DNA of 64,000 nt from Spinacia oleracea (lineage: Eukaryota; Streptophyta; Magnoliopsida; Caryophyllales; Amaranthaceae). This document shows, one piece after another, positions 32,546 to 44,000 of this stretch (positions are counted from its first letter, which is position 1; each line of letters opens with the position of its first letter). The translations under genes were made by a program, and so were the position numbers. The stretch spans positions 3,534,001-3,598,000 of the forward strand of contig NC_079491.1 of assembly GCF_020520425.1 (NCBI RefSeq). Direction: 5' to 3'. The notes under the pieces are model-generated. The model was not told where the DNA came from, ran no database searches, and saw only the letters and a program-made list of their open reading frames with translations.

Positions 32546-34298
32546 TATTATAATAAAAAGATGTTCTAGACAACATTGTTAAAATATTTTTATTTTTATT
32601 TTAAACATATTATTGTCATATTGTAAATATTGTGATATTGAAGTAAATTCTTAGTATAATATTTTTTAGTCAATGATCTTGATGTATGCATAATATATCT
32701 CAAAAATTAGCCGTTATCAATCAATTGTTAGCATTTTTTAATACACTAACTCGGAAATAATGCATTTTCCATCAATTAGCCATTATCGATTAATTGTTAG
32801 CATTTTGTCAAAACAATCTCATAACCCATTCTAATACCACTTATTATTAGTATAGTATGAGTAAGAATTCAAAGAATATGTTATTATTATATCCGAAGTC
32901 AAAACATAAGAGATTAAGGTTGATGAATCATTGGCGATGTTGAAGATCATTATTTTGAATAAAACATAATATATAATACAAGTTGGGGGCAGATGTCCAA
33001 CATGGATACGACTAAGTAATACTTAAACAAATTATTCTCTCTTATTTGGATAAAGAATTATACTGGTATGTTATTATTTTCATTATTAAATTTATGAATA
33101 GGAATTTTGAATAATACTACGTAGAAGTCTGTACTATACCTAGGTGTAAAAAAAAAAAAAAAAAAAATCATTCTTCGCATATAAAACTTATTGCGATGAG
33201 ATTAAATACTTAGGCGCATGATTATTTTTTTTTTTAAAAAAAGTAGGGATACATAACATAATTGCAGTTAATGTTTTGACTAAAAGTATGTATATATATA
33301 TAAATAGAATAGATGTAGATATGCAAATTTACATTATATTCATTATACATATATAAAAAAAAAAATTTAAAAAATTTCTATATAAGTTAGTAAAAAAATT
33401 AATGAATTTTTAATTCTTTATGGATTTTTCCATATAAGTAATTGTTACCATAAAATTCATGAACTTAAATATGACAAAGAAATTATCTATTAATTAATTT
33501 TATATTAAAAGAGAGGTGAATCAATGAGTGACATTTGTCATCACTAGATTGATTTCCTCTCTTTTAACATATCTCCTTATATATGTTTATGTTTTAATTA
33601 AATTTTTACAAATTTTTCTTTTTATAATTTTTTTATACTTTGGTCTTTTTAAAACCCACATACATAGTGGTATTTTTAAAGCATAAGATACAACCATTAT
33701 ATACGGGGATTTTACAATGGTTGTATCTTATGTAGTTTAAAAATATCTAATAGATTTTTCTGAATGGATGTTATTTTGGTCGTTTGAAAATTTTAAATAG
33801 GAAAAACACTAATGAAAATATTCACTTTATATATGATGATTACGATCATATCTTAATTATTTATGTTATTTCTTCCAATAAAATAAAAATAATACTTCAT
33901 AAAGACGATATATACTTTTGCTCTGTAATAAAATAAAACATTAGATATACTTTGGGAGAAATATCTCACACCTTGGTAGAACTATTTTTGGAAGCAATTT
34001 ATCACTCATGGAAATTAAAAAAGATTTGTTTTAATTATTTTTATTTTAAGTTTAATTATTATATTAAAAGATAGGTCAATCAATGAGTGACTTTTGTCAT
34101 CACCATATTGGTTTCCCCTCTTTTAGTGTATTATATAGATTGATTTTTTTTTCTTGAATTAGTTATGATTTTATTAATTACTTTTAGTTATGTTTTGTAC
34201 TAATTTACCGCCTTACATGATACTCTGTACAAGTTTTAATTATTTAGGGTTGAAATTAATAAAGATAAGATGTAAATTAACAAAATTTTTTATTGTTA
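32546..34298. other. AT-rich spacer with two Helitron-5'-end-like hairpins
   Basis: Hairpin-forming blocks at about 33508-33562 and 34064-34125 share ATATTAAAAGA, TCAATGAGTGAC and CCTCTTTTA-type arms and resemble Helitron 5' regions. Matching 3' ends were not found. A near-perfect inverted pair (AAGATACAACCATT and AATGGTTGTATCTT) lies at 33685-33731. No gene seen. Confidence 0.45.
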
Positions 34299-34626
34299 AC
34301 AAAAGGTCTTGCGCGCACAAGGTGTACAATAAATTTATTGTACACCAAGATAACTTTTATGCAGTTTTTCGTAACTTTAACCTATTTTTCTGTAACTTTT
34401 ATATTATAAAATTAAAAAGTTGATAGATAAACATTTTAAAGGGTTAAATGATTAATTTATACATTATTAGTGATTTTGAAGAAATAATTTTTATTGAAAT
34501 GAAAAATTTTATCATTAAAAAATAGATAACTTTTACATATATAAACGTAACTTTTAAGTATTTTGAATCAACTTTTACTTCGGTGTACAATATTTATTGT
34601 ACACCCATTGTAAATAAGAATTTGTG
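34299..34626 (+). repeat. 328-bp repeat, twin copy A
   Basis: Starts ACAAAAGGTCTTGCGCGC and ends AAGAATTTGTG. Each end carries its own palindrome (GGTGTACAATAAATTTATTG... and GGTGTACAATATTTATTG...). Twin B at 35121-35448 has exactly the same length and differs at only a few positions. Non-coding; transposon class unknown. Confidence 0.85.
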
Positions 34627-34864
34627 TATTGTTAATTAGATTTTATCCTGTGTCGTGCACGTGTTATCACACGTTTTTTTATTTATTATTACTATTATAT
34701 TGTATATGTGATGATATAAAAATTACGAAATAACAGAACATGATGCATTTACATTTTTTTGAAATTGAAATTTAATGTGAAACAAAAAATAACAGTGTCA
34801 TAAAAGACATATAGTAACTTTTAAGGAGGAGAAAAGGGAAGGAAAATGATGATTTTACTTAAAA

Positions 34865-34887
34865 GGGGGGGGGGGGGGGGGGGGGGG
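34865..34887. repeat. (G)23 homopolymer
   Basis: Uninterrupted run of 23 G followed by AGGGG. Length may be affected by sequencing error. Confidence 0.9.
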
Positions 34888-34985
34888 AGGGGACATGTGA
34901 CATTATGTTACGCAAAATATTATGTTTTAACATGTTAGTATAGACTAGAAAAAATTATTTTTAAATTATGAATCTTGTAAAGATG

Positions 34986-34986
<1 letters not shown>

Positions 34987-35057
<71 letters not shown>

Positions 35058-35096
35058 TTAGACGCATCTTTACATATATATATATATATATATATA
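34987..35096. repeat. (TA)n microsatellite
   Basis: About 70 bp of pure TA repeat (34987-35056), then a short spacer and a second TA run (about 35074-35096) ending just before twin repeat B. Confidence 0.95.
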
Positions 35097-35120
35097 ACAT
35101 CTTTATATACATATATATAT

Positions 35121-35557
<437 letters not shown>

Positions 35558-35831
35558 CCCCGAACACATTGTTATAATTTTAATCGAACCAAAAAGAAAA
35601 AGTAACAACAACTTTTTTTCTTTAAAACTATTTTTATATAAATTAATTCAATGTTATTATTCCAAGAAATGCACATGATTAACAAATTGATAGGAGGTAG
35701 TTTTGCTAATTATTAAGCGCTTTTTTTCTCCCATTTCAATTCTTTTTTCGTCCTCGATCATTTTGCATTTTCTAGCTTATTTTTCTTAGTTTTGGATAAT
35801 TGTTGTAGTTGTAAATTTTAGTTAGATTATG

Positions 35832-36063
35832 TTCTGTTCACCTTATTTCCACTTATTTCAGGAACAATAAGTTCAGTTAAGTTCAGATAAGTTCAGTTAA
35901 GTTCAGATAAGTTCAGATAAGATAAGTTCAGGAAAAATAAGGGTTGACCAAGTATACTTTATAACTAAAATAAGTTTTGATAAGTTCTAATAAGTTTAGT
36001 TAATTTTAGATAAGTTCAGTTCAGATAAGTTCATGAAACATAAGTGAAAATCAGGTGAATAGA
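35832..36063. mobile_element. MITE with an internal GTTCAG[AT]TAA array
   Basis: Inverted ends TTCTGTTCACCTTATTT and AAAATCAGGTGAATAGAG. The interior repeats AAGTTCAGATAAG/AAGTTCAGTTAAG many times in a row. A related but diverged block is at 50775-51005. Confidence 0.65.
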
Positions 36064-36229
36064 GTGCGCCCTTATTTTTGTTACTTTTCTAGGATTTGAT
36101 TTTTGTTTTTGTTTTGGACAGTAAGATATACAAACGAAATAAACTAGTCCACCTTTTCCCTACGTGCTAAAATGTGGGCTTTGTGAACAAAGAATCTTGA
36201 AACTTTTAAACATAAACAAAAATCAAAAC

Positions 36230-37435
36230 TTATCTAACAATATGAACAATATCATAACTTGCTTGATCTGGGTTGATAATGACCGATATTGCGTCTGAAT
36301 AGTCAGGTTTTATGATAATGTTTCTTGACTGACCCACTATAGAGCTGTCAAAACAGGTCATCGGGTCGGGTTTGGGTCGGGTCATTCCGGGTCTCGGGTC
36401 ATGATCAGGTAGGGTCGTGTCGGGTTAATATTTCATCCGGGTTGAGTTCGGGTTCGGTCGGGTCGATTTCAGGTCGGGTCATGTCGGGTTTTTTCTTATC
36501 CCGGGTTCAGGTCGGGTTCGGGTCGAGTCACATTTCGGTCAGGTTTGATTTTGGGTTCGGGTCTTATCGGGTCGGGTTTAAGTCGGTTTGTAGCAGATAA
36601 TTTTGGGTTCGGGTCTTATCGAGTCGGGTTTAAGTCGGTTTGCAACACAGTTATTTTCGGGTCCGGGTCTTAGTTTGGATCGGATAATAATCAAATCAAA
36701 TAGAATTCAGGTCGGGTCACTCTCAGGGACTGGTCAAACTCGGGTCTGATAATTAACCTATACATTTTAATTATTTTATATTCTAAAAAAATTTGTTTAA
36801 CTTATTTTAGAGCTAAATTTTTCGGTATCTAGCAATAAATAATTAAAATAGATTTATCGTTGAAGTTAATATTTGATCGTGTCATTGATAACTCGGGTAA
36901 ATCGGGTAACGGTTGTCACAAGTCGGGTCAATAGCAGGTTTCATCGAGTTACAATCGGTTTCGGGTTGACATCGGGTCGGGTATCGAATTGAGTTCGGGT
37001 CATTGTTCGGTCGGGTCAGTTCGGTTATCGGTCATTTTCGGGTCGGGTGTCGGGTTCGGGTTCGGGTGTTACAACATCGGGTTAAAATCGGTTATCGGTT
37101 TTTCCGGGTCGGGTACAGGTCGGGTTTCGGGTTACCTATTTTACCGTAATTTCGGGTCATGGTCGGTTACGGGTTCGGTCGGTTCAGGTCGGGTTTTCAG
37201 GTCGGGTCAGTTTTTGACAGCTCTAACCCACTATCGATATCGTCTTGAGTCCTTCTAGGATAGCTTTACAGTCTGCTTGTTTTGTTGAATTTTCAAACAC
37301 CCTTAAAGCACCTTGAATGCTCTCATTTGACCTCCTGCCACCCATGCTATTGTGGCTCCCCATTCCTTTCTTTTTTCATCACTCTTCCATGCCGCATCTA
37401 AATGCACTGCTATAATATAGGAGCTAGACATTGTA
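36230..37435 (-). mobile_element. LINE RNase H remnant, split by a hAT MITE
   Basis: The minus strand encodes AVHLDAAWKSDEKRKEWGAT and ATIAWVAGGQMRAF, then in a shifted frame VFENSTKQADCKAILEGL, and beyond the MITE IIIKPDYSDAISVIIN. These match the RNase H (RVT_3-type) domain at the C end of plant L1-like LINEs, including the D...W...E core. One frameshift lies near 37306. A decayed host RNase H-domain gene is the alternative. Confidence 0.65.
36340..37225. mobile_element. hAT-type MITE inserted in the LINE remnant
   Basis: Inverted ends TAGAGCTGTCAAAA and TTTTGACAGCTCTA are flanked by a perfect 8-bp target duplication ACCCACTA (36332-36339 and 37226-37233). The 886-bp interior is built from GGGTCGGGT/TCGGGTC motifs on one strand. 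Small open frames here are artefacts of the repeat. Confidence 0.92.
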
Positions 37436-37499
37436 CCTATTATCCAGAAAATGGCATTCCTTTGCATGTAGGATTTGGTATATGTTGAGTAGTCTGGGT

Positions 37500-39730
37500 A
37501 AATGTTGAATAGTATTGGTAAATGTGAAGGAAGATTTTTTTTATTATTATTATTTTAAAGAATTCGAATTTGGAATTTCCTAAATACGAAGTAATAACTA
37601 TATATTCAAGTTTAACCGAACCAAAATCACCCGGTCCAAAATTATAAGGGATCGGTCTCTGCACCAAGAATTTCTAGGATTTCGCTTCCGGTCCATTTCG
37701 GTTTTCGGTCCGGATCATAACGATTTCTGGTCCGGTTCACACTCCAACTAACTCTACTGCGAGTCTTTTCTTAATTGGTAAATTAGACGGTTATAAAAGT
37801 TGTGATGTTTTTCTCCTCAAAAAAATTATTTCATATTGATAGTTAGAGAAAAGGGACATGATTTTAAAATGACACAATCGAAATTTTAGTAGCTTTATAT
37901 TCACATGAAATAGATAAATATATACAGATTACTCCGAGTCTGCTTCAGTTGCTTCAACAATTGGGGTAGCAGGTGCATCACAAGCTTGTGGGTTCTGTTT
38001 TCCAGTAAGAACAGGCTTAACAAATTTACACGTTGAAAGCGCTGGACCATCTTTGCCATTGTATGTTAAGTCTATTTCAGTGAGTTCCACTTTGTCACAG
38101 GGTGTGTTGCTGCTACAAATTAGTTGCACTGCATCCTTTGTGCCTGATATTCCCTTCACGTTCTTGAATCGAATGTCAGAAATCTTAACTTTGGACGGGG
38201 TCTTTTTGTTGCAATTATTTTGGGGGCAATATTCTTGATCAACAATGACAGGAAATTTAACATTTTGGATAGTGATACCCTCAAAATACAGCAAAGTGGC
38301 AGAGGATTCATAAGAGTCAGGCCATGTTTTAACTCGAACACCATTCATAGTGTTATTGAATGTACAATCTCTTACAGTGATATTTGACACTGGCTCCTCG
38401 TTGGGGTATCTACCTAGACTCCCCACGCTAATTCCGTGGCCAGGACCACAAGTGACATTCTCAACAAGCATGTTCTTTGACCCATCACCGAAGGAGATAC
38501 AATCATCTCCAGTGCCAATCTTGGCTCCTCTAATGGTAATATCATTTGAACGTCCAATGTGAATGCCGTCCGTGTTAGGGCTGTCTCCTGGGGCGATTAT
38601 AGTCATGTCAGTCATTTCCACGTTCTTACACCCTTGGAGGGTCATGTGAAACAACTTGCTATTTAGTGAAGTTATGCCACTAATTTTTGAATTCGTTAAC
38701 GAGTTGAACCTAAAGTTCTGTAATACAAAGCATAAACAATTAGTTATTGTATTATTTTGCAAAAAATATTGACAATTTAGCATCCTAACATTCCTCTACC
38801 AAACATATATATTTCCATGATCTAAATCGGGCTTACATGAGGAAAGGAGTGGCAGCTGGTGTCATTCTGGATGCAATGGTTATTTTTCCAACCTTCTTGT
38901 CCTTGACCATCAAACACACCTGCTCCTTTTGGAGCTGTGATTGTTAGACTATCGACGTTATCTATCTCAAACCATGCATCTTCCCCCTTAAATGATTCCA
39001 AATTTGGAGAGGCCTTAAAATTGCCTAAAATTTCTATTATGGTTGGTGTCTGACATGGACCTTTAAGCGTAATGGGACCTAGCAAGTATTCTCCTTTAGG
39101 AACTAACACCTTGCTTCGTTCTTTTGATGCACATGCATCAGTCCACGCTCGCACGAAATCCTAAAATGATCAACAAACCAAATACTATCAATTAAAAAAA
39201 CAGAGTTTATAGATCGTATACGTAAGTAGCATTTTTTCAAATTCTAGTATGTATTAGATTACATCATGTTATGTGATGAAAAATGTCGCCTCATTTCTCA
39301 ATAAAAGTCATCCCATAAACCCTTAATTAGTTTCAAATATAGAAATTAGCTTCTCTTATGATTTTACATCGATTTTGTCGAGTATTCTATTACCTTTGCA
39401 ACATCAGTATTAGGCTTAGCTCCATTCTTGGTTATGTCAAATACAATGGTATCACCCGCAGGAACGAGCACACCTTTTATTCCTAGGATGAGCAAATAAA
39501 ATGCAAGGAAAAACAATGTGCAAGTGTAATTTGATTTAGCAGCCATTTTCTTCTAGCTTAGTTATAAATAGTTTTATGTGCATTTCTTTGTTAAAAAATG
39601 CGATTAATATATAATGATCCAGGAAAGCATAAAATTAGGGGATAATTTATTTAATTTTCTAAATACGGAGTATATCACTGGATGTAGAACAGAAGTTAAC
39701 CATAATCTATATTAAGATATTAATCTATTA
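37500..39730. repeat. Segmental duplication, copy 2 (contains polygalacturonase 2)
   Basis: Partner of 27480-29645, about 10.05 kb away in the same orientation. Introns and flanks are nearly as similar as exons, which suggests a recent event or gene conversion. Confidence 0.92.
37929..39546 (-). CDS. Exopolygalacturonase-like GH28 enzyme (copy 2)
   Basis: Same role as copy 1: secreted pectin-degrading exo-acting hydrolase. Exons 39546-39394, 39160-38837 and 38717-37929 have exactly the same lengths as in copy 1 and give 421 residues. Signal peptide ([16 protein letters not shown]) and GH28 motifs [26 protein letters not shown] and RVKTW are intact. Differences are scattered conservative changes, for example Asp at 196 (Tyr in copy 1) and Gly at 227 (Ala in copy 1). 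A 4-bp insertion upstream puts the ATG at 39583 out of frame, so MAAK at 39546 must be the start. Both genes could be active and may differ only in expression. Confidence 0.92.
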
Positions 39731-39739
39731 TAATTAATT

Positions 39740-40880
39740 ACCGGGGGATTCAGTGAGTCATTACATGAAAAACCATATTATTGCCATTACATACAAAAAC
39801 ATGATTGAATGCTACTACTAATATATTTTTAACATGAAACAATAAAATGACTTGTGACATAGTGATTAGGATATGACATATACACACGAGGGGTCATTGC
39901 TTCGAAACGTGTATACAATTTTTGTTAGTATATCTTTTTTTTAGTTTATCGCTATTCGACGTCCGCGTACGCTAAGAATCCCCGCGTTATTTACATGAAA
40001 GGACATATTTACCCTTATAAAATCTACCCCACCCCTTCAATTTTCACCTCAAACTTCCACCCCCCTTCTCCAACAGTTCCCTTATTTTTACGGCGAACAT
40101 TAGGGTCGGAGCAGAGTGGTGGTCTGAGCAGCAGAGCAGAGCCCCCTTTAATCCCGCCCTGAAATGGTGGTCGGAGCAACAGAGCAGAGTGATGGCCGGA
40201 GCATAAATGCGTTGTCGGAGTCCAAAAGATATTTTTTATTAAGTTGAAAAGAGCTAGTCACACGATTTTTGCGGCCTAATCCATGGCCATCTGCATGACT
40301 TTTGCGGTCGAAACCATGGGCATCCATAGATTTTGTGCGGCTGGCTCGAAGTAGTAGAGTAGAGTGAACTGTGGAGCCAATGGGTGTTGCTTCGATGATT
40401 TTCGGTGGTGTTTGTTTGGTAAATGTAATTAAGTTAGCACTGAATATGTTGCGGTTTAATTTGCAGCACAATGGACAAAGTTTTAAATAAATATAGGGAT
40501 GTTGCGGTAAATCTATCGATGCTGGCGCATCAAAATCTCCCAGTGATCATGATCTTTAGATTCAAATGGTACAAGAACTTCTAATGGTTGAATTATGTTT
40601 GATTTATAAGCATAAAATGGTTTTTCTTTTGTATTTGATCAAATTTTAAGCCGGGGTCGTCAGTTTTTTGGCTGGTGGTTCGTGGGTGGTGGTTGTAGCT
40701 TTGCCGGAAAATCAGAGAGGCAGAGATGAAGATTGGGAGAGGTTACCATAAATATGCGAACATTTTTAACGAATGTGAACGTCAATTAAAAACCATTTTT
40801 TAACCGTTTTAGTAATACCCATTTTTTTTCCCACCTCATTTGTGCTCCAACAACAAATAGAAATGCCCAAGAAAGGAATA
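39740..40880. other. Intergenic stretch upstream of the PP2C-kinase gene
   Basis: No supported gene. A weak SINE-like box pair lies near 39850-39925. The GC-richer part at 40080-40400 has an open frame on the minus strand without recognisable features. Confidence 0.45.
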
Positions 40881-40892
40881 AAGGTCCTATAG

Positions 40893-40900
40893 CTATAAAT
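40893..40900 (+). promoter_or_regulatory. TATA box of the PP2C-kinase gene
   Basis: CTATAAAT, 195 bp upstream of the ATG; transcription would start near 40925, giving a leader of about 170 nt that includes a CT-rich tract. Confidence 0.5.
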
Positions 40901-40990
40901 AACACGAAATTCAATTTGATTTAAGTTGGCGTAATTTTCTTGTATGCTCAAACTTTTCAGATCCCTCCCTCCCCCCATTTTCTGTTGAAG

Positions 40991-41086
40991 ATGGAAATTC
41001 AAAAACCAATTCAACAAATAAATTTAATCCAAAGAGGAAAAACCCTAGAAATTCGCACGAAAATTGCATTCAAAAGCTTAATTTAG
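40991..41086 (+). promoter_or_regulatory. Upstream ORF in the PP2C-kinase leader
   Basis: ATG at 40991 opens 31 codons and stops with TAG at 41084-41086, only 8 nt before the main ATG. A shorter uORF opens at 40954. Such uORFs commonly lower translation of the main frame; whether this one does is untested. Confidence 0.5.
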
Positions 41087-41094
41087 CAGAAATA

Positions 41095-44000
41095 ATGGAT
41101 AAAACCCTAGAATTCCACGTATTGGGGCTTTGCTTATTCCTGTTAGTAATCACTTGTTATTCAGCTGAATCATCGACATGTTTGACAGTATATAAGGAAG
41201 GAGGAGCTCCGGCGGTGTTCAAATCCCCAAAATGCCCTCGCTGGAAGCTCTCCCATCACCAATCTCCGCCGGGAAGCTCCAGGTGTCATGTCGCCGTTCA
41301 TCAAGGTCGCCGGAGTTCGCAGGAGGATCGCATTTCATGTGCCCTCGATGTCAGAATTCCGTTCCCTGGTTCGTAATTCTGAAACTTATTTTTAATTTGC
41401 TTTCTTCGGTTAATATAGTCGGCCTCATCATCGGGATTAAGGCTTCGATATTGTTGTTGTTTTTGTTTCAATTTCACTTCTGATTTATCTGGGTAATGTG
41501 ATATTGATTGCAATTTTAAGCATGTGATTTCTTGTGTCTTGTGTTATTGTAAAATTTGAGGTGAAGAAGAGGTGGATTGTTGGCAATAGTTATACTACTC
41601 ACTCGGTTCCTAAATAAGTGTCCACTTTCAGAAAATTCACCGTAATTAAGAAATCTGTGGGTGTGTTTTTTGGGGAAGGGATAGAGTAGATAATTGTTTA
41701 TAGTACAAATAAAAGTGGACGTGGGGATGCAAAGTAGGAAAAATGTGGAATGTATAAGAAAAAACAATCATGATTTATGGAAAAGTGGAAAAAGTGTATG
41801 TCCAAAGATAGAAAGTGGACACTTATTAGGGAACGCCCGAGATAGAATAGTGGACACGTATTTAGGAATGGAGGGAGTAATAAAACTTTTAGGATAAGAC
41901 TGGTGTATACAATAACACATTTCCAAGATTCAAAGTATCCCGTTTTGAAAGAAAGAAGCTAACCAAATTGCTTTGAAATCACTGTTTTGCATAAGAAAAC
42001 TCGTGTGTATCAGTCGGAGGGAACAAAAGGCCGAACTTGTATGAATCAGTTGCTACTTGCTAGTGTTAATGATTCCTCCTAGTTTTTATTTTCTACATAG
42101 ATAGATGACTGTAAATATCTGAGATAATTCAGATGTTTTATGAGTACCGAAGTTTAATGATACCCCGTGGTTTCTAACTTACTTAAGTTGTGGAGCAGGT
42201 CCTAGTGGATTTACAGAGGTTGATGTGGGCATTGTGGCCGTTTTCGATGGTCATAATGGCTCCGAAGCTAGTGACATGGCTTCAAATCTTTTGTTGGAGT
42301 ACCTTATTCTGCACACTTACTTTCTTCTTGATGCAACATTTCCTTCCTTTTTAAAAAAATCCATGGGAAGATTGTCAAACAAGGAAATTGTTACATTTTC
42401 TTCTCAATTCTTCAAGGATAGAGAATGGATTCTGCATTTTATCGATCAGCAGAGGTATCGATTTGACATGTTCACATCCTGCTTTTATTTTTTCTTTTAT
42501 GTCTTATGTTCATGCATCTCTTGTTAATCTTCACCACCTTGCCTTTGTAATATGCTCCAGGATCTTTTTGTTCATGACGAGTACCCTATTGTACATTGAC
42601 TAACAAGGTTGATGAGTTATGTATGAGTGCCACCAATTTTTCATTAAATAGGGGGAAAAGATTTAATATGGACAATATTATGCTCTGAAGTTAGTTAGAA
42701 AGATACTATGTGAGTATATGCAGGCTCTGTTCTTCCTTCGAGGTTCCTTGTGTCTATTGGGTTAAAATTTAAGAGATAGATGCAAACTGTATTGCCTAGT
42801 CTTTCTACAGATACCTTAGCAAAAACCTATTTCTGTATAAAGAACATAATTGTAGATTAAAATCTTGGTTGTTTGGTATTGTTGGTCATAACTTTTAACA
42901 AGTAGAATAGGGACATGTTTGTGTAATTGTTGTTTTACGTAATGTTATGTGGTTTTAGGCATAAGTCTCGAGAAATGTTTGGGGAATCATTTCATTTGGA
43001 AATACTGAAGGAAGCATTGTTAAGAACAATCACTGACATTGACACCACATTTTCCAAGGCAAGTTTCATTATTATTCTTTTCTAAATTGAAGTTGCCTTT
43101 CCAGCATAAAATTCTGTTTATAGTTGACAATCATTTGATTGTGACATGAAGGAGGCCCTCAGGTTCCACCTTGATTCGGGTTCTACAGCCACAGTTGTTT
43201 TGATTGTAGATGGTCAGATATTGGTTGCAAATTTAGGAGACTCAAAAGCTCTTTTGTGCTCAGAGCAGTATCAGCCTCTTTCTGAAGCTAAAGGTAAGTT
43301 TATCTTTCCTGAAAGCACACTTTTTCTTTTGATATGTTTATAATACTCCGTAATGAGATAGAATTAACCATCTTGTTTAACCCATTGTCCTATGATGGTA
43401 TCTTGAGTGCAAGTAATATTATCCTTGCAGGCTATTTTGTTTTGCTTTGACCATATGCTGAAAGTCTATTTTGCTGGGACTTTGCAGCCACTGCTTTAAG
43501 GATATATAGGCAAAAAAGACGTAACGGTGCTGTATTGCGATTTAAGGATTGCGAAACATGTAAAATAGTGGCTTCCAAGGGATTAAAGCTTTTGGTTGTG
43601 AAAGAATTGACTAGAGATCATCGGCCAGACAGGGATGATGAGAAGTTCCGAGTTGAAAATGCTGGTGGTTATGTTGTTGAGTGGAGTGGAGTTCCTCGTG
43701 TTAATGGACGTCTTGCTGTGTCTAGGGCTATTGGGGATGTGCCTTTTAAAAGGTGGGGTTTACCTATGAAAGAAACTTAACTATGCAAGCACAATCCTGT
43801 TGATTTGGTGTACCTTTTTTTTTCCTCCGGTGGGAGGTTTCAAACTACTTCACAGTGACATTCTGAAATCTGGTTGATTGTGGTTTTTTAATTGTTGTAT
43901 ATGTTCTGGTCTGTGCATTTATTATTGACACTTCTCCAGAAAACTGTTAAGGATCATATATTATTTTTTAATGGTTGCCAGATATGGTGTTATAGCTGCT

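Noticed and set aside
36989-37258. Gly/Ser/Val-rich open frame
   Set aside because: Translation of the GGGTCGGGT-rich interior of a hAT MITE.
39845-39940. Possible fifth SINE
   Set aside because: Box A and box B matches are too weak to separate from chance.
40148-40471. 107-codon open frame on the minus strand
   Set aside because: No family resemblance, no promoter or intron signals, overlaps nothing conserved.
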